Positions 7,693 to 16,003 of a stretch of DNA of 64,000 nt are shown here, piece by piece. The stretch is taken from positions 1-64,000 of the forward strand of contig NZ_AXCW01000004.1 in the NCBI RefSeq assembly GCF_000603945.1, given 5' to 3'. Origin of the DNA: Actinotalea ferrariae CF5-4. GTDB lineage: Bacteria; Actinomycetota; Actinomycetes; Actinomycetales; Cellulomonadaceae. Position 1 is the first letter of the stretch; each line of letters opens with the position of its first letter. The notes under the pieces are model-generated. The model made no database searches. It was given only the letters and a program-made list of their open reading frames with translations, and was not told the origin of the DNA. The position numbers and the translations under genes are program-made.

Positions 7693-7706
7693 TGGGAACG
7701 CTCCCA
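7693..7706. promoter_or_regulatory. CebR/CelR-type operator
   Basis: TGGGAACGCTCCCA differs at one position from TGGGAGCGCTCCCA, the known operator of cellobiose-responsive LacI regulators CebR (Streptomyces) and CelR (Thermobifida). Flanking bases extend the dyad to 18 bp (7691-7708, CCTGGGAACGCTCCCAGG, one central mismatch pair). It lies about 300 bases upstream of the binding-protein gene. Confidence 0.65.
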
Positions 7707-7708
7707 GG

Positions 7709-7722
7709 TGGAACCGGTCTCA
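7709..7722. promoter_or_regulatory. LacI-type operator copy 1
   Basis: TGGAACCGGTCTCA matches the perfect palindrome at 7901-7914 in 12 of 14 positions and keeps the central CCGG. It begins only two bases after the CebR-type site. Confidence 0.5.
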
Positions 7723-7761
7723 CTACTCCTTTCGGGGGATACCGCAACGCCCTGACCTGGA

Positions 7762-7775
7762 CGTAAGCGTTTTCA
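7762..7775. promoter_or_regulatory. cre-like LacI-type operator
   Basis: Read on the minus strand this is TGAAAACGCTTACG, with the central CG and AT-rich arms of the cre-like class of LacI/GalR operators (consensus TGWAARCGYTWNCW; last base differs). It could bind a LacI-family regulator other than the one encoded in this operon. Confidence 0.4.
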
Positions 7776-7855
7776 TTCGCGGTCGCCGAGGGTCACGTTT
7801 TCATCACGACGTTTGACATCCCGGTCACCGGGGGGCGAGGTTGGGGGCACCGCGA

Positions 7856-7869
7856 TGAGACCGGTCCCA
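7856..7869. promoter_or_regulatory. LacI-type operator copy 2
   Basis: TGAGACCGGTCCCA matches the perfect copy at 7901-7914 in 13 of 14 positions, including the preceding GA. The centre-to-centre spacing to that copy is 45 bases. Confidence 0.6.
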
Positions 7870-7900
7870 CCGACGGGACCACGCACCACCGGCTCAACGA

Positions 7901-7914
7901 TGAGACCGGTCTCA
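7901..7914. promoter_or_regulatory. LacI-type operator copy 3, perfect palindrome
   Basis: TGAGACCGGTCTCA is a perfect 14-bp palindrome with a central CG step, as in LacI-family operators. It lies 90 bases before the binding-protein start. The most likely ligand is the LacI regulator encoded at 11527. Confidence 0.65.
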
Positions 7915-8003
7915 GCGGTCGACACGCGCAACCCGCGCCCGAACCCCCGGGCAGCGGCAGAAGGGGGCGGCACCGAAGCCGCCTGGAGACGAAGGAGTCG
8001 CAC

Positions 8004-9326
8004 GTGCGCAACATCAGGAAGCCGTGGCTGGCGCTCACCGCCGGCATCGCGGGCACCGCCCTCCTCGCCGGGTGCGGCGGTGGCGACGCCGCTGAGGACG
8101 CCGGCAGCGGCGCGGGCGGCGACGGCGGCGGCTCGGAGGGCGAAGAGGTCACGCTGACCATCGCGACCTTCAACGAGTTCGGCTACGAGGAGCTCATCGA
8201 GGAGTACCAGGAGCTCAACCCGAACGTCACGATCGAGCACCGCAAGGCCGCGACGGCCAACGAGGCCCGCGACAACCTGAACACGCGCATCGCCGCCGGC
8301 GGCTCCGGCCTGGCCGACATCGAGGCGCTCGAGGTCGACTGGCTCGCCGAGCTCATGCAGTACCCGGACAACTTCGAGGACCTCACGTCCGACGAGGTCG
8401 AGGGCCGCTGGCTGGACTGGAAGGTCCAGCAGGCGACCACCGAGGACGGCAAGCTCATCGGCTACGGCACGGACATCGGCCCCGAGGCCGTCTGCTACCG
8501 CGCCGACCTGTTCGAGGCCGCGGGTCTGCCGACGGACCGCGAGGAGGTCGCCGCCCTCCTGGGCGACACGTGGGAGTCCTACTTCGAGGCCGGCAAGCAG
8601 TTCCAGGCCGCCTCCGACGTCCCGTGGTTCGACTCGGCGGGCGCGAACTACCAGGCCATGGTGAACCAGCTCGAGGCGGCCTACGAGGAGACGGACGGCA
8701 CGCCGATCCCCCTCGAGGAGAACGACCAGGTCAAGGACCTGTACGAGACGGTCCTGGCCGCCTCGGTCGACGACGGCCTCTCGGCCGGCCTCGCGCAGTG
8801 GAGCGAGGACTGGACGAACTCGTTCCAGACCGACGGCTTCGCGACGATGCTCTGCCCGGGCTGGATGCTCGGTGTCATCGAGGGCAACGCGGCCGGCGTC
8901 ACCGGCTGGGACATCGCCGACACCTTCCCCGGCGGCGGCGGCAACTGGGGCGGCTCCTTCCTGACCGTCCCGTCGGCCGGTGAGAACATCGAGGAGGCCA
9001 AGAAGCTGGCCGCCTGGCTGACCGCTCCGGAGCAGCAGGTCAAGGCCTTCCAGGCCAAGGGCACCTTCCCGAGCCAGGTCGAGGCCCTCGAGAGCGCCGA
9101 GCTCACGGGTGCGACCAACGAGTTCTTCAACGGCGCCCCGACCGGCGAGATCCTCGCCAACCGTGCCGCCGCGGTGGACGTCGCGCCGTTCAAGGGTGCG
9201 AACTACTTCACGATCCACACGACCGTCGCCGACGCCATCACGCGCGTCGACGTCGACAAGACGGACGACGCCGCCAGCTCGTGGGAGAAGGCCATCCAGG
9301 CCTACAACGAGCTCGGCCTGGGCTGA
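8004..9326 (+). CDS. Sugar ABC transporter substrate-binding lipoprotein
   Basis: A 440-residue family 1 extracellular solute-binding protein. The signal peptide ends in a lipobox (LLAG-C, Cys at about 25), so the mature protein is lipid-anchored on the outside. A Gly/Asp-rich linker (26-48) precedes the binding fold, which begins EVTLTIATFNEFGYEEL. The GTG at 8004 follows GAAGGAG. It is first in an operon with two permease genes and, further on, a LacI regulator. A CebR-like operator upstream favours cello-oligosaccharide or another glucoside as substrate, but binding specificity cannot be read from sequence. No ATPase gene is in the operon. Confidence 0.9.
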   Translation: MRNIRKPWLALTAGIAGTALLAGCGGGDAAEDAGSGAGGDGGGSEGEEVTLTIATFNEFGYEELIEEYQELNPNVTIEHRKAATANEARDNLNTRIAAGGSGLADIEALEVDWLAELMQYPDNFEDLTSDEVEGRWLDWKVQQATTEDGKLIGYGTDIGPEAVCYRADLFEAAGLPTDREEVAALLGDTWESYFEAGKQFQAASDVPWFDSAGANYQAMVNQLEAAYEETDGTPIPLEENDQVKDLYETVLAASVDDGLSAGLAQWSEDWTNSFQTDGFATMLCPGWMLGVIEGNAAGVTGWDIADTFPGGGGNWGGSFLTVPSAGENIEEAKKLAAWLTAPEQQVKAFQAKGTFPSQVEALESAELTGATNEFFNGAPTGEILANRAAAVDVAPFKGANYFTIHTTVADAITRVDVDKTDDAASSWEKAIQAYNELGLG

Positions 9327-9335
9327 TCGGTCCGC

Positions 9336-9370
9336 GGGGCCGGGCGGTAGCAGCACCACCGCCCGGCCCC
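9336..9370 (+). terminator. Intercistronic stem-loop after the binding-protein gene
   Basis: A perfect 13-bp stem (9336-9348 with 9358-9370) closes a 9-base loop in the gap between the binding protein and first permease. In sugar ABC operons such structures usually give partial termination or protect the upstream message, so the binding protein is made in excess. Confidence 0.65.
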
Positions 9371-9404
9371 GTGCCGTCCCCCCACCCGGTCCGGAAGGAA
9401 CCCC

Positions 9405-10448
9405 ATGGCTACCGTCACCCCTCCCCGTGACACCCCCGGCACCCACGGGACCGCGGGCGTCGACGCCCCGGCGCCCGCCGCGCGACCGTCCCAGAGCCCC
9501 GCGGGCCGGAGCGCCCCCACCTCCTCGCTGCGGGACGTCCTCGGCCGGATGGACGTCAAGCTCTCGCCGTACCTCTACATCGCGCCGTTCTTCGTCCTGT
9601 TCGCCGTGGTGGGCCTCTTCCCGCTGGCCTACACCGCGTACGTCTCGGTGCACGACTGGCACCTCATCGGGGGCCAGGGCGACTTCGTCGGCCTGCAGAA
9701 CTACACGGACGTGCTGCAGCAGCCGCGCTTCTTCACCGCGCTGCGCAACACGTTCAGCATCTTCATCCTCTCGGCGGTCCCGCAGCTCATCGCCGCGATC
9801 GCCATCGCCGCCGTCCTCGACGCGAACATCCGCGCGAAGACGTTCTGGCGCATGGGCGTCCTGCTCCCCTACGTCGTCGCCCCCGTCGCCGTGGCCCTGA
9901 TCTTCTCCCGGGCCTTCGCCGACCAGTCGGGCATGGTGAACGAGATCCTCGGCCTCGTCGGGGTCGAGCCGATCCGCTGGCACGCCGACTCCCTGGCCAG
10001 CCACGTCGCCATCGCGACGATGGTGAACTTCCGCTGGACCGGCTACAACACGCTGATCCTGCTCGCGGCCATGCAGGCCGTGCCGCGCGACCTCTACGAG
10101 GCCGCGATCATCGACGGCGCGAGCCGCGTCCGGACCTTCTTCTCGATCACGGTCCCCATGCTCCGGCCGACCCTCATCTTCGTGATCATCACGATGACGA
10201 TCGGCGGTCTGCAGATCTTCGACGAGCCGCGCATGTTCGACCAGCTCGGCCAGGGCGGCGCCGACCGTCAGTGGATGACCATGACCATGTTCCTGTACGA
10301 GCTGGGCTGGGGTGCGCAGAAGAGCTTCGGCCGGGCGTCCGCCGTGGCCTGGATCCTCTTCCTCATCATCATCGGGATCGGCGTCCTCAACTTCGTCCTC
10401 ACCCGCCGGATCGCCTCCACGGGCTCGGCCAAGGGAGCCAAGCACTGA
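9405..10448 (+). CDS. Sugar ABC transporter permease, MalF type
   Basis: A 347-residue binding-protein-dependent permease. Residues 1-55 are a Pro/Ala-rich cytoplasmic tail, followed by six transmembrane segments. The cytoplasmic loop that contacts the ATPase (EAA loop) is EAAIIDGASRVRTFFSITVP at about 226-245. The ATG at 9405 is preceded by GGAAGGAA. It shares its last base with the start codon of the second permease (TGATG), so the two are translationally coupled. Confidence 0.92.
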   Translation: MATVTPPRDTPGTHGTAGVDAPAPAARPSQSPAGRSAPTSSLRDVLGRMDVKLSPYLYIAPFFVLFAVVGLFPLAYTAYVSVHDWHLIGGQGDFVGLQNYTDVLQQPRFFTALRNTFSIFILSAVPQLIAAIAIAAVLDANIRAKTFWRMGVLLPYVVAPVAVALIFSRAFADQSGMVNEILGLVGVEPIRWHADSLASHVAIATMVNFRWTGYNTLILLAAMQAVPRDLYEAAIIDGASRVRTFFSITVPMLRPTLIFVIITMTIGGLQIFDEPRMFDQLGQGGADRQWMTMTMFLYELGWGAQKSFGRASAVAWILFLIIIGIGVLNFVLTRRIASTGSAKGAKH

Positions 10449-11374
10449 TGGCCAGGACCACCACCCCCTCTCTGCCGATGGTCGAGCAGATCGCCGGCAA
10501 GGGCGCCGCGCGCGCGGCCGCCCGACGACGCGACGGTGCCGGCATGGGCGCGAACCGCCGCCCCGGCTGGGTGACCTACGCGCTCATGGGCCTGATCCTC
10601 GCGATCTCGGCCTACCCGCTGTACTACGCGTTCCTCCTCGCGTCCTCGGACGCGCAGACGATCGCGCAGAACCCGATCCCCTCGCTGATCCCCGGCGGCA
10701 ACTTCGTCGAGAACATCCAGCGGGTGCTGGCCTCGGACATCAACTTCTGGGTCGCCTTCCGCAACAGCCTGATCATCGCTGTGCTGTCGGCCGTGTCGGT
10801 GGTGTTCTTCTCGACGCTCGCCGGGTTCTCCTTCTCCAAGCTCCGCTTCCGCGGACGCGGCCCGCTGCTGGTCTTCGTCATCGCGACGATGGCCGTGCCC
10901 ACCCAGCTCGGCGTGGTGCCGATGTTCATCGTCATGGCGGAGCTCGGCTGGGTCGGCCAGCTGCAGGCGGTCATCGTCCCGGGGCTCGTCACGGCGTTCG
11001 GCGTCTTCTGGATGACGCAGTACCTCGAGAGCGCACTGCCGTACGAGCTCATCGAGGCGGCACGGGTCGACGGCTGCTCGATGATCCGGACCTTCTGGCA
11101 CGTGGCCATCCCGGCCTCGCGCCCGGCGGCGGCGATGCTCGGGCTGTTCACGTTCGTGGCCTCGTGGACGAACTTCTTCTGGCCGTTCATCGTCCTCGGG
11201 CCCAGCAACCCGACCCTGCCCGTGGCGGTCCAGCTGCTCCAGGCGTCCTACTTCAAGGACATGTCCCTGATCATGGCCGGTGTCGTCGTCTCGACGATCC
11301 CGCTGATCCTGGTCTTCGTGTTCGTCGGCCGCCAGCTGGTGTCCGGCATCATGCAGGGCGCCGTCAAGGGCTGA
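10448..11374 (+). CDS. Sugar ABC transporter permease, MalG type
   Basis: A 308-residue inner-membrane permease partner of the preceding gene. About 40 charged N-terminal residues precede six transmembrane segments. The EAA loop is IEAARVDGCSMIRTFWHVAIP at about 201-221. The ATG at 10448 overlaps the upstream stop codon; an in-frame extension to 10271 lies inside the first permease gene and is rejected. No ATP-binding protein follows, so the complex probably recruits a shared MsiK-type ATPase encoded elsewhere. Confidence 0.92.
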   Translation: MARTTTPSLPMVEQIAGKGAARAAARRRDGAGMGANRRPGWVTYALMGLILAISAYPLYYAFLLASSDAQTIAQNPIPSLIPGGNFVENIQRVLASDINFWVAFRNSLIIAVLSAVSVVFFSTLAGFSFSKLRFRGRGPLLVFVIATMAVPTQLGVVPMFIVMAELGWVGQLQAVIVPGLVTAFGVFWMTQYLESALPYELIEAARVDGCSMIRTFWHVAIPASRPAAAMLGLFTFVASWTNFFWPFIVLGPSNPTLPVAVQLLQASYFKDMSLIMAGVVVSTIPLILVFVFVGRQLVSGIMQGAVKG

Positions 11375-11386
11375 CCCCGCCGACCC

Positions 11387-11421
11387 GCCCGGTGCCGGAG
11401 ACCTCGTTCCCGGCACCGGGC
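11387..11421 (+). terminator. Hairpin terminator after the importer permeases
   Basis: A perfect 12-bp stem (11387-11398, GCCCGGTGCCGG, with 11410-11421) lies 13 bases after the second permease stop codon. It separates the importer operon from the lacI-type regulator gene. Confidence 0.7.
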
Positions 11422-11526
11422 GGCCCGACGCGCCGTCGTCCGCCGTCGGCGGGACCCGTGCCGCGCCCGACGGCCACCACCCGGAAGTCCGCACCGTTGC
11501 GGGCACGACGAAGGTAGATTCCCATC

Positions 11527-12618
11527 GTGACGACCGAGGGCACCACCATGAGGGTGGGCACCGCCGCAGGCGTCGGGCCGACGGCGAGCCGGACCACCGC
11601 GCGCACCGCGCCGCGCCGCACGGCACCGACGCTGCGCCAGGTCGCGGCCGCCGCCGGGGTCTCGCGGGCCACCGCGTCCCGCGTCATCAACGGCGGCCAC
11701 CTCGTCAGCGACCACGCCAAGCAGGCGGTGGAGGCGGCGATCGCCGAGCTGGGCTTCACGCCGAACCCGGTCGCCCGCAACCTCGCCACGCGGCGCACCG
11801 GCTCCGTGGCCCTCGTCGTGCCGGAGCCCAACGCGCGCCTGCTGTCCGACCCGTTCTTCGGCAGCGTCATCAACGGCCTGTCGCTCTCGCTCGAGGCCGC
11901 GGACCTCCAGATGATCCTCGTCATCGCCCGGCCCGGCCCGGGCCACGACCGGGCGGTGCGCTACCTCACCACCGGGCAGGTCGACGGGGCGGTCATCACC
12001 TCCCACCACCGCGAGGACCTCCTCAACGCCCGACTCGTCGAGGCGGGGCTGCCGTGCGTGTTCGTCGGCCGGCCCCTCGATGTCGAGGACTCCCACTGCG
12101 TCGACATGGACAACGTCGGCGGGGCGCGGCTCGCCACGGAGTACCTGATCGAGCACGGCCGCCGGCGCATCGGCACGGTCGCGGGACCCGCCGACATGAC
12201 CGCCGGCGTCGACCGGCTGCTCGGGTGGCGTCAGGCGCTCGAGGGCGCCGGGCTGCCGACCGACGCGGTGGTCCACGGCGACTTCACCGCCGCGGGCGGA
12301 GCCGAGGCCACGCGGCGGCTCCTGGCCGAGCACCCCGACCTCGACGCGATCTTCGTCGCGTCGGACCTCATGGCCTCGACCGCCCTGACCGAGGTCGCCG
12401 CCCTGGGCCGCCGCGTCCCCGACGACGTCGCCGTGTTCGGCTTCGACGACCTCGGCCTCGCCACGACCACCACCCCGCCGCTCAGCACGGTGATCCACCC
12501 GGTCGAGGCGATGGCCGTCCGCGCGGGGCAGATGCTCGTGGAGATGCTCAGCGGCATCGAGCACGCGGCGGAGCCCGTCGTCTTCCCGGCCCGCCTGGCC
12601 CTGCGCGACTCCGCCTGA
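11527..12618 (+). CDS. LacI-family transcriptional regulator (CebR-like)
   Basis: 363 residues. After a roughly 35-residue Thr/Arg-rich extension, the helix-turn-helix (TLRQVAAAAGVSRATASRVINGG) spans about 36-58, followed by the hinge helix (NPVARNLATRRTG). A periplasmic-binding-protein-like effector domain occupies about 90-363, with ASDLMA and the VFGFDDL segment typical of the family. The start is GTG 11527; GTG or ATG (11548) are both possible. It is transcribed after the sugar importer and probably represses it via the 14-bp sites at 7693-7914. It lies beyond a terminator, so may have its own promoter. Confidence 0.9.
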   Translation: MTTEGTTMRVGTAAGVGPTASRTTARTAPRRTAPTLRQVAAAAGVSRATASRVINGGHLVSDHAKQAVEAAIAELGFTPNPVARNLATRRTGSVALVVPEPNARLLSDPFFGSVINGLSLSLEAADLQMILVIARPGPGHDRAVRYLTTGQVDGAVITSHHREDLLNARLVEAGLPCVFVGRPLDVEDSHCVDMDNVGGARLATEYLIEHGRRRIGTVAGPADMTAGVDRLLGWRQALEGAGLPTDAVVHGDFTAAGGAEATRRLLAEHPDLDAIFVASDLMASTALTEVAALGRRVPDDVAVFGFDDLGLATTTTPPLSTVIHPVEAMAVRAGQMLVEMLSGIEHAAEPVVFPARLALRDSA

Positions 12619-12693
12619 CGCTCCCCCGCGGGCTGCCGATCCCGTGGGCTCCCCGACCCGCGGGCTCCCCGACCCCGCGCTCCCCCCGGGACC

Positions 12694-12732
12694 GTGGAGG
12701 ATTCCCCGCGCCTGACGCGGGTAGGTCTCCAC
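12694..12732 (+). terminator. Hairpin after the LacI regulator
   Basis: An outer stem (GTGGAG 12694-12699 with CTCCAC 12727-12732) encloses an inner stem (CCCGCG 12705-12710 with CGCGGG 12716-12721). It lies 76 bases past the regulator stop codon, before the convergent VIT1-type gene. Confidence 0.5.
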
Positions 12733-12823
12733 GTTGGGCCGGGGGCGGGGCGGGTCAGGTGGGGCCGGAGACGGGGCGGCGTCGGGCCGGGGGGGGCGGG
12801 GCCAGGACGGGGCGAGGGTGCGA

Positions 12824-13627
12824 TCAGGGGACGACGGTCGCGCCGAGGAGCGCGCCGATGCCGAACGTCGCCCCCATCGCGACGGCCCCGCCGACGAGGA
12901 GCCGCAGCACCGCCCGGAGCCGGTGCGCCCGCCCGAACCACGCGCTCAGCGAACCCGTGAGCACCAGCGCGACGAGGACCGCGACGAACGTCACGGGGAT
13001 CCGCGTCGCCTCGCTCGCCAGGATCACCGCGAGCAGCGGCAGCGCGGCACCCAGCACGAACGCGATCGCCGAGGCCAGGGCCGCGTGCCACGGGTTGGTC
13101 AGGTCCTCCTCGTCGAGGTTGTGCTCGACGTCGAGGTGCGCGCGCACCGGGTCGATCTCGGAGAGCTCCTCGGCCACCCGGTGGGCCGTCTCCGCGGAGA
13201 GGCCCTTCGCCCGGTACAGGCCCGCGAGCTGCTCGAGCTCGCCGGCCGGGTCCGCCTCGAGCTCGCGCTTCTCCTCCGCGATGAGGGCCTTCTCCGTGTC
13301 GCGCGCGCTGCTGACGGAGACGTACTCACCGAGCGCCATGGACACCGCGCCCGCGGTCAGGGCCGCGACACCGGCGATGAGGATCGCGTCCTTGTCGGTC
13401 GTGGCGGCGGCGACGCCGACGACCAGGCCCGCCGTGGAGATGATCCCGTCGTTGGCACCGAGCACGCCGGCCCGCAGCCAGTTGAGCCGCGACTTGAGGC
13501 CGTTGCCTCCCGGGGGTGCGCCTGCCGGCACGTCCTGGGCCGTCGTCGCGGCGACGGGCGCTGCCGGGGCGGGGGCTGCCGGCGCGGGGGACGCGGTGGC
13601 GGGGACGTGACGTGCGGAACCGTCCAT
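12824..13627 (-). CDS. VIT1/CCC1-family iron/manganese transporter
   Basis: A 267-residue membrane protein. The first transmembrane helix carries the family motif LRAGVLGANDGIISTAGLVVGVAAA (about 51-75) and the second AGAVSMALGEYVSVSSARD (about 91-109). A charged Glu/Ala-rich cytoplasmic domain (110-180), which binds metal in characterised members, precedes three more helices. The N-terminal 45 residues are an Ala/Pro-rich tail. In plants and yeast these proteins export Fe2+/Mn2+ from the cytosol; bacterial members probably detoxify or store metal. It stands alone, convergent with the LacI gene. Confidence 0.88.
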   Translation of the reverse strand: MDGSARHVPATASPAPAAPAPAAPVAATTAQDVPAGAPPGGNGLKSRLNWLRAGVLGANDGIISTAGLVVGVAAATTDKDAILIAGVAALTAGAVSMALGEYVSVSSARDTEKALIAEEKRELEADPAGELEQLAGLYRAKGLSAETAHRVAEELSEIDPVRAHLDVEHNLDEEDLTNPWHAALASAIAFVLGAALPLLAVILASEATRIPVTFVAVLVALVLTGSLSAWFGRAHRLRAVLRLLVGGAVAMGATFGIGALLGATVVP

Positions 13628-13689
13628 GCTCGCAACCTAGGCCGGGCCGCGGACGCGCGCCAGGAAGGCAAGGCTGTCCGACCCTCGGC

Positions 13690-14142
13690 TCACGCGGGCG
13701 CGGGACCGCCCTCGCGGCCGGGGTCCGGCGTGCACACCACGACGGGGATCTCCCGCTCGGTGCGGGTCTGGTAGGTGGCGTAGCCGGCGTACACGCCGAC
13801 GGCGGCCCGCCACAGCTCCGGGCGCTCGGACGGGGTCGCGGTCCGGGCCCGCATGGGCTGGGTCCGTGCGCCGCGCTGGACCGTGACGCGGTCGTCGGCG
13901 ACGAGGTTCCGGTACCACTGCGGGTGGCTCTCCCGCCCGCCGTCGGAGGCGACGAGCAGGAGGTCGTCGCCGTGCTGGATGGCGCTGAGGACGGTGACCC
14001 GCGGCTCGCCGCTGACCCGGCCCGTCGTCGTCAGGAGCACCTGCTCGATGTGGCCGAGGCGGCTCCCGATCCGGCCGCCCGTCCGTCGGTAGAGCCAGCG
14101 GTGCACGGCGGTGACGACGATCTGGACGCGGCGGTTGATCAC
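13690..14142 (-). CDS. Nitroreductase-family deazaflavin (F420)-dependent reductase
   Basis: A 150-residue protein of the DUF385/Ddn-like group, a split beta-barrel that uses F420H2 in actinobacteria. Typical segments are VLLTTTGRVSGEPRVTVLSAIQHGDDLLLVASDGG at about 35-69 and PQWYRNLVADDRVTVQRG near 74-91. It starts with GTG at 14142. Known relatives reduce quinones, nitroimidazoles or unsaturated lactones; the substrate here is unknown. It stands alone upstream of, and divergent from, the SpoIIE phosphatase gene. Confidence 0.85.
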   Translation of the reverse strand: MINRRVQIVVTAVHRWLYRRTGGRIGSRLGHIEQVLLTTTGRVSGEPRVTVLSAIQHGDDLLLVASDGGRESHPQWYRNLVADDRVTVQRGARTQPMRARTATPSERPELWRAAVGVYAGYATYQTRTEREIPVVVCTPDPGREGGPAPA

Positions 14143-14187
14143 GACACCACCCTAGGCGGGCGGTCCGACGGCGGCGCAGGCGGCCAT

Positions 14188-14209
14188 GCGGGTGACAGGC
14201 GGGTGACAG
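14188..14209. repeat. 11-bp perfect direct repeat in a divergent promoter region
   Basis: GCGGGTGACAG occurs twice back to back (14188-14198 and 14199-14209), between the divergent reductase and SpoIIE phosphatase genes. It could be a tandem regulator half-site; no known regulator matches. Confidence 0.4.
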
Positions 14210-14312
14210 GTGCAGCGTGGTTCCCCCGTCCGAGGCGCCGCAGCGGTGGCCCACGGTGGACACGGTGTGAAAAAGTCACGGCGGCACACGGGTGCCGCGG
14301 ACCGGCGGGGGT

Positions 14313-15992
14313 ATGGGCGTGGAGGACCTCACGGCGCACATGGCCGCGCTGTGGCGCGCCCGCGGCGTCGGGCTGGTCCTCGGCCACGGCGACCGCGTCG
14401 TGCGGTGCAACGACGAGTTCGGCGTCCAGTGCGGCCGCACCGCGCAGGAGGCGGCGCGGCTCACCTGGCAGGAGCTGACGCCCCCGGACCGGCACGACCG
14501 CGACGTGGTGATGTTCCAGCAGTTCCTCACCGTGGACAGCGCCACCATGCTGACCGAGCTCGCGCTGCCCGACGGCGGGCGACGGCCGGTCCTCGTCGCC
14601 GCGGCGCAGGTCGACCCGGGGGGGCCGCGGTGGATCGCCGTCGTGCTCGACCTCAGCAAGGACGAGCAGCTGCGCCGCATGGCGGAGGCGGACGCGGCGA
14701 TCCTGTCCACCCTGCTCGAGGACGCGCCGTTCGGCTTCGCTCTGCTGTCCAACGACCTGCGGTTCCTGCGCATCAACCGCGAGCTGGCCGCGATGAACGG
14801 ACACACGGTCGCGGAGCACGAGGGCCGGTACGTCTTCGACGTCCTGCCGCAGCTGCGGGAGGGCGCGGAGCCGATCCTGCGGCACGTGCTGGAGACCGGG
14901 GAGCCGCTGCGCGAGGTCGAGATCGTCGGGGAGACGGACGCGGACCCCGGCGTCGAGCACATCTGGCTGGAGTCGTTCTTCCCCGTGCGCGCGCCGGGCC
15001 GGCCCGCCGTCGGCATCGCCGCCCTGGCGCGCGACGAGACGGAGCTGCGCCGCCTCCAGCGCGAGATCGAGGCCCTGTCCGACCAGCGGCGCCAGGCGCT
15101 CGAGGAGCTGCAGCGGGGGCTCCTGCCGACGGCCATCCCCCAGGTCGAGGGCTTCGACGTCGCGGCCCGGTACATGTCCGCGTCGGAGGAGGTGCGCCTC
15201 GGCGGGGACTGGTTCGACGTGGTCCGCATGCGGGACGGGCGGCTGGCCCTGTCGATCGGCGACGCCGTCGGGCACGGCATCGCGGCCATCGGGCTCATGT
15301 CGCGCGCGAGCGGCGCGATGCGCGCCTACGTCTCCCAGCAGCTCGACCCCGACGCGATGCTGCGCAACCTCGACGTGCTCATGGGCGAGGGCGAGAGCGA
15401 GGCGGTCGCCAGCGCGATGGTGGGGCGGCTGAGCCCCGACGGGCTCCTGGAGTACTCCACCGCGGGCCACCCCTACGCGCTCCTGCGGGCCGCGGACGGG
15501 CACGTCGGGCGGCTGACGGCGGCGCAGGGACCCCTGCTCGGCGCGCGCCGGCACCCGCGCTACCGCAGCCGCACGGCCGTCCTCGAGCCCGGCGGCGCCC
15601 TCGTGCTCTACACCGACGGACTGATCGAGCGGCGCGACGAGAGCCTCGCGGACGGGATGGCCCGGCTCGCCGACGTCGTCGCGGCCCAGCCGCCGGGGGC
15701 CGGCGCGGACGCCCTCCTCCAGGCGGTCCTCGAGGCCTGCCTGGACGGCCGGGAGCGCGAGGACGACGTCTGCGTCATCGTCGTCGTGCGCCCCCCGGCG
15801 CCGGACGACGTCGAGCGCACCGACGCGGCGCCGGACGGCGGGGCGCACACGGACGCCGCACCGGAGGGCGTCGCGCGGACGGACGTCGCGGCGGACGGTC
15901 TCGTGCAGGCGGAGGACGTCGTGCAGGGGGAGGCGGTCGTGCCGACGGACGGCGCGGCCGACGACGACGGCGGCGGCGCACCGACGACCTGA
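14313..15992 (+). CDS. PAS-PAS-SpoIIE (PP2C-type) serine phosphatase
   Basis: 559 residues from ATG 14313 (a GTG at 14292 is the alternative). Two PAS-like sensor regions lie at about 15-115 and 120-245, then a short coiled coil (RRLQREIEALSDQRRQALEELQRGLLP) leads into the PP2C/SpoIIE domain at about 285-495. Metal-binding acidic motifs are visible: GGDWFDV, SIGDAVGHG and the C-terminal REDDVCVIVV. Such proteins dephosphorylate STAS anti-anti-sigma factors, as RsbP and RsbU do. The last 60 residues are a disordered repeat of T/A-DAAPDG-like units. The STAS protein at 18857 is a possible substrate. Confidence 0.9.
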   Translation: MGVEDLTAHMAALWRARGVGLVLGHGDRVVRCNDEFGVQCGRTAQEAARLTWQELTPPDRHDRDVVMFQQFLTVDSATMLTELALPDGGRRPVLVAAAQVDPGGPRWIAVVLDLSKDEQLRRMAEADAAILSTLLEDAPFGFALLSNDLRFLRINRELAAMNGHTVAEHEGRYVFDVLPQLREGAEPILRHVLETGEPLREVEIVGETDADPGVEHIWLESFFPVRAPGRPAVGIAALARDETELRRLQREIEALSDQRRQALEELQRGLLPTAIPQVEGFDVAARYMSASEEVRLGGDWFDVVRMRDGRLALSIGDAVGHGIAAIGLMSRASGAMRAYVSQQLDPDAMLRNLDVLMGEGESEAVASAMVGRLSPDGLLEYSTAGHPYALLRAADGHVGRLTAAQGPLLGARRHPRYRSRTAVLEPGGALVLYTDGLIERRDESLADGMARLADVVAAQPPGAGADALLQAVLEACLDGREREDDVCVIVVVRPPAPDDVERTDAAPDGGAHTDAAPEGVARTDVAADGLVQAEDVVQGEAVVPTDGAADDDGGGAPTT

Positions 15993-16003
15993 CGGCCGGA
16001 CGG

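Larger units (their letters stand above)
7287..8003. other. 717-base intergenic control region
   Basis: This gap separates the divergent stress operon (start 7286) and sugar-importer operon (start 8004). No convincing gene is present. Its right half holds at least five 14-bp LacI-type operator-like sequences listed separately. TTGACA-like hexamers occur at about 7498 and 7813, but neither has a clear -10 partner, so no promoter is called. The final 13 bases contain GAAGGAG, the ribosome site of the binding-protein gene. Confidence 0.7.
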
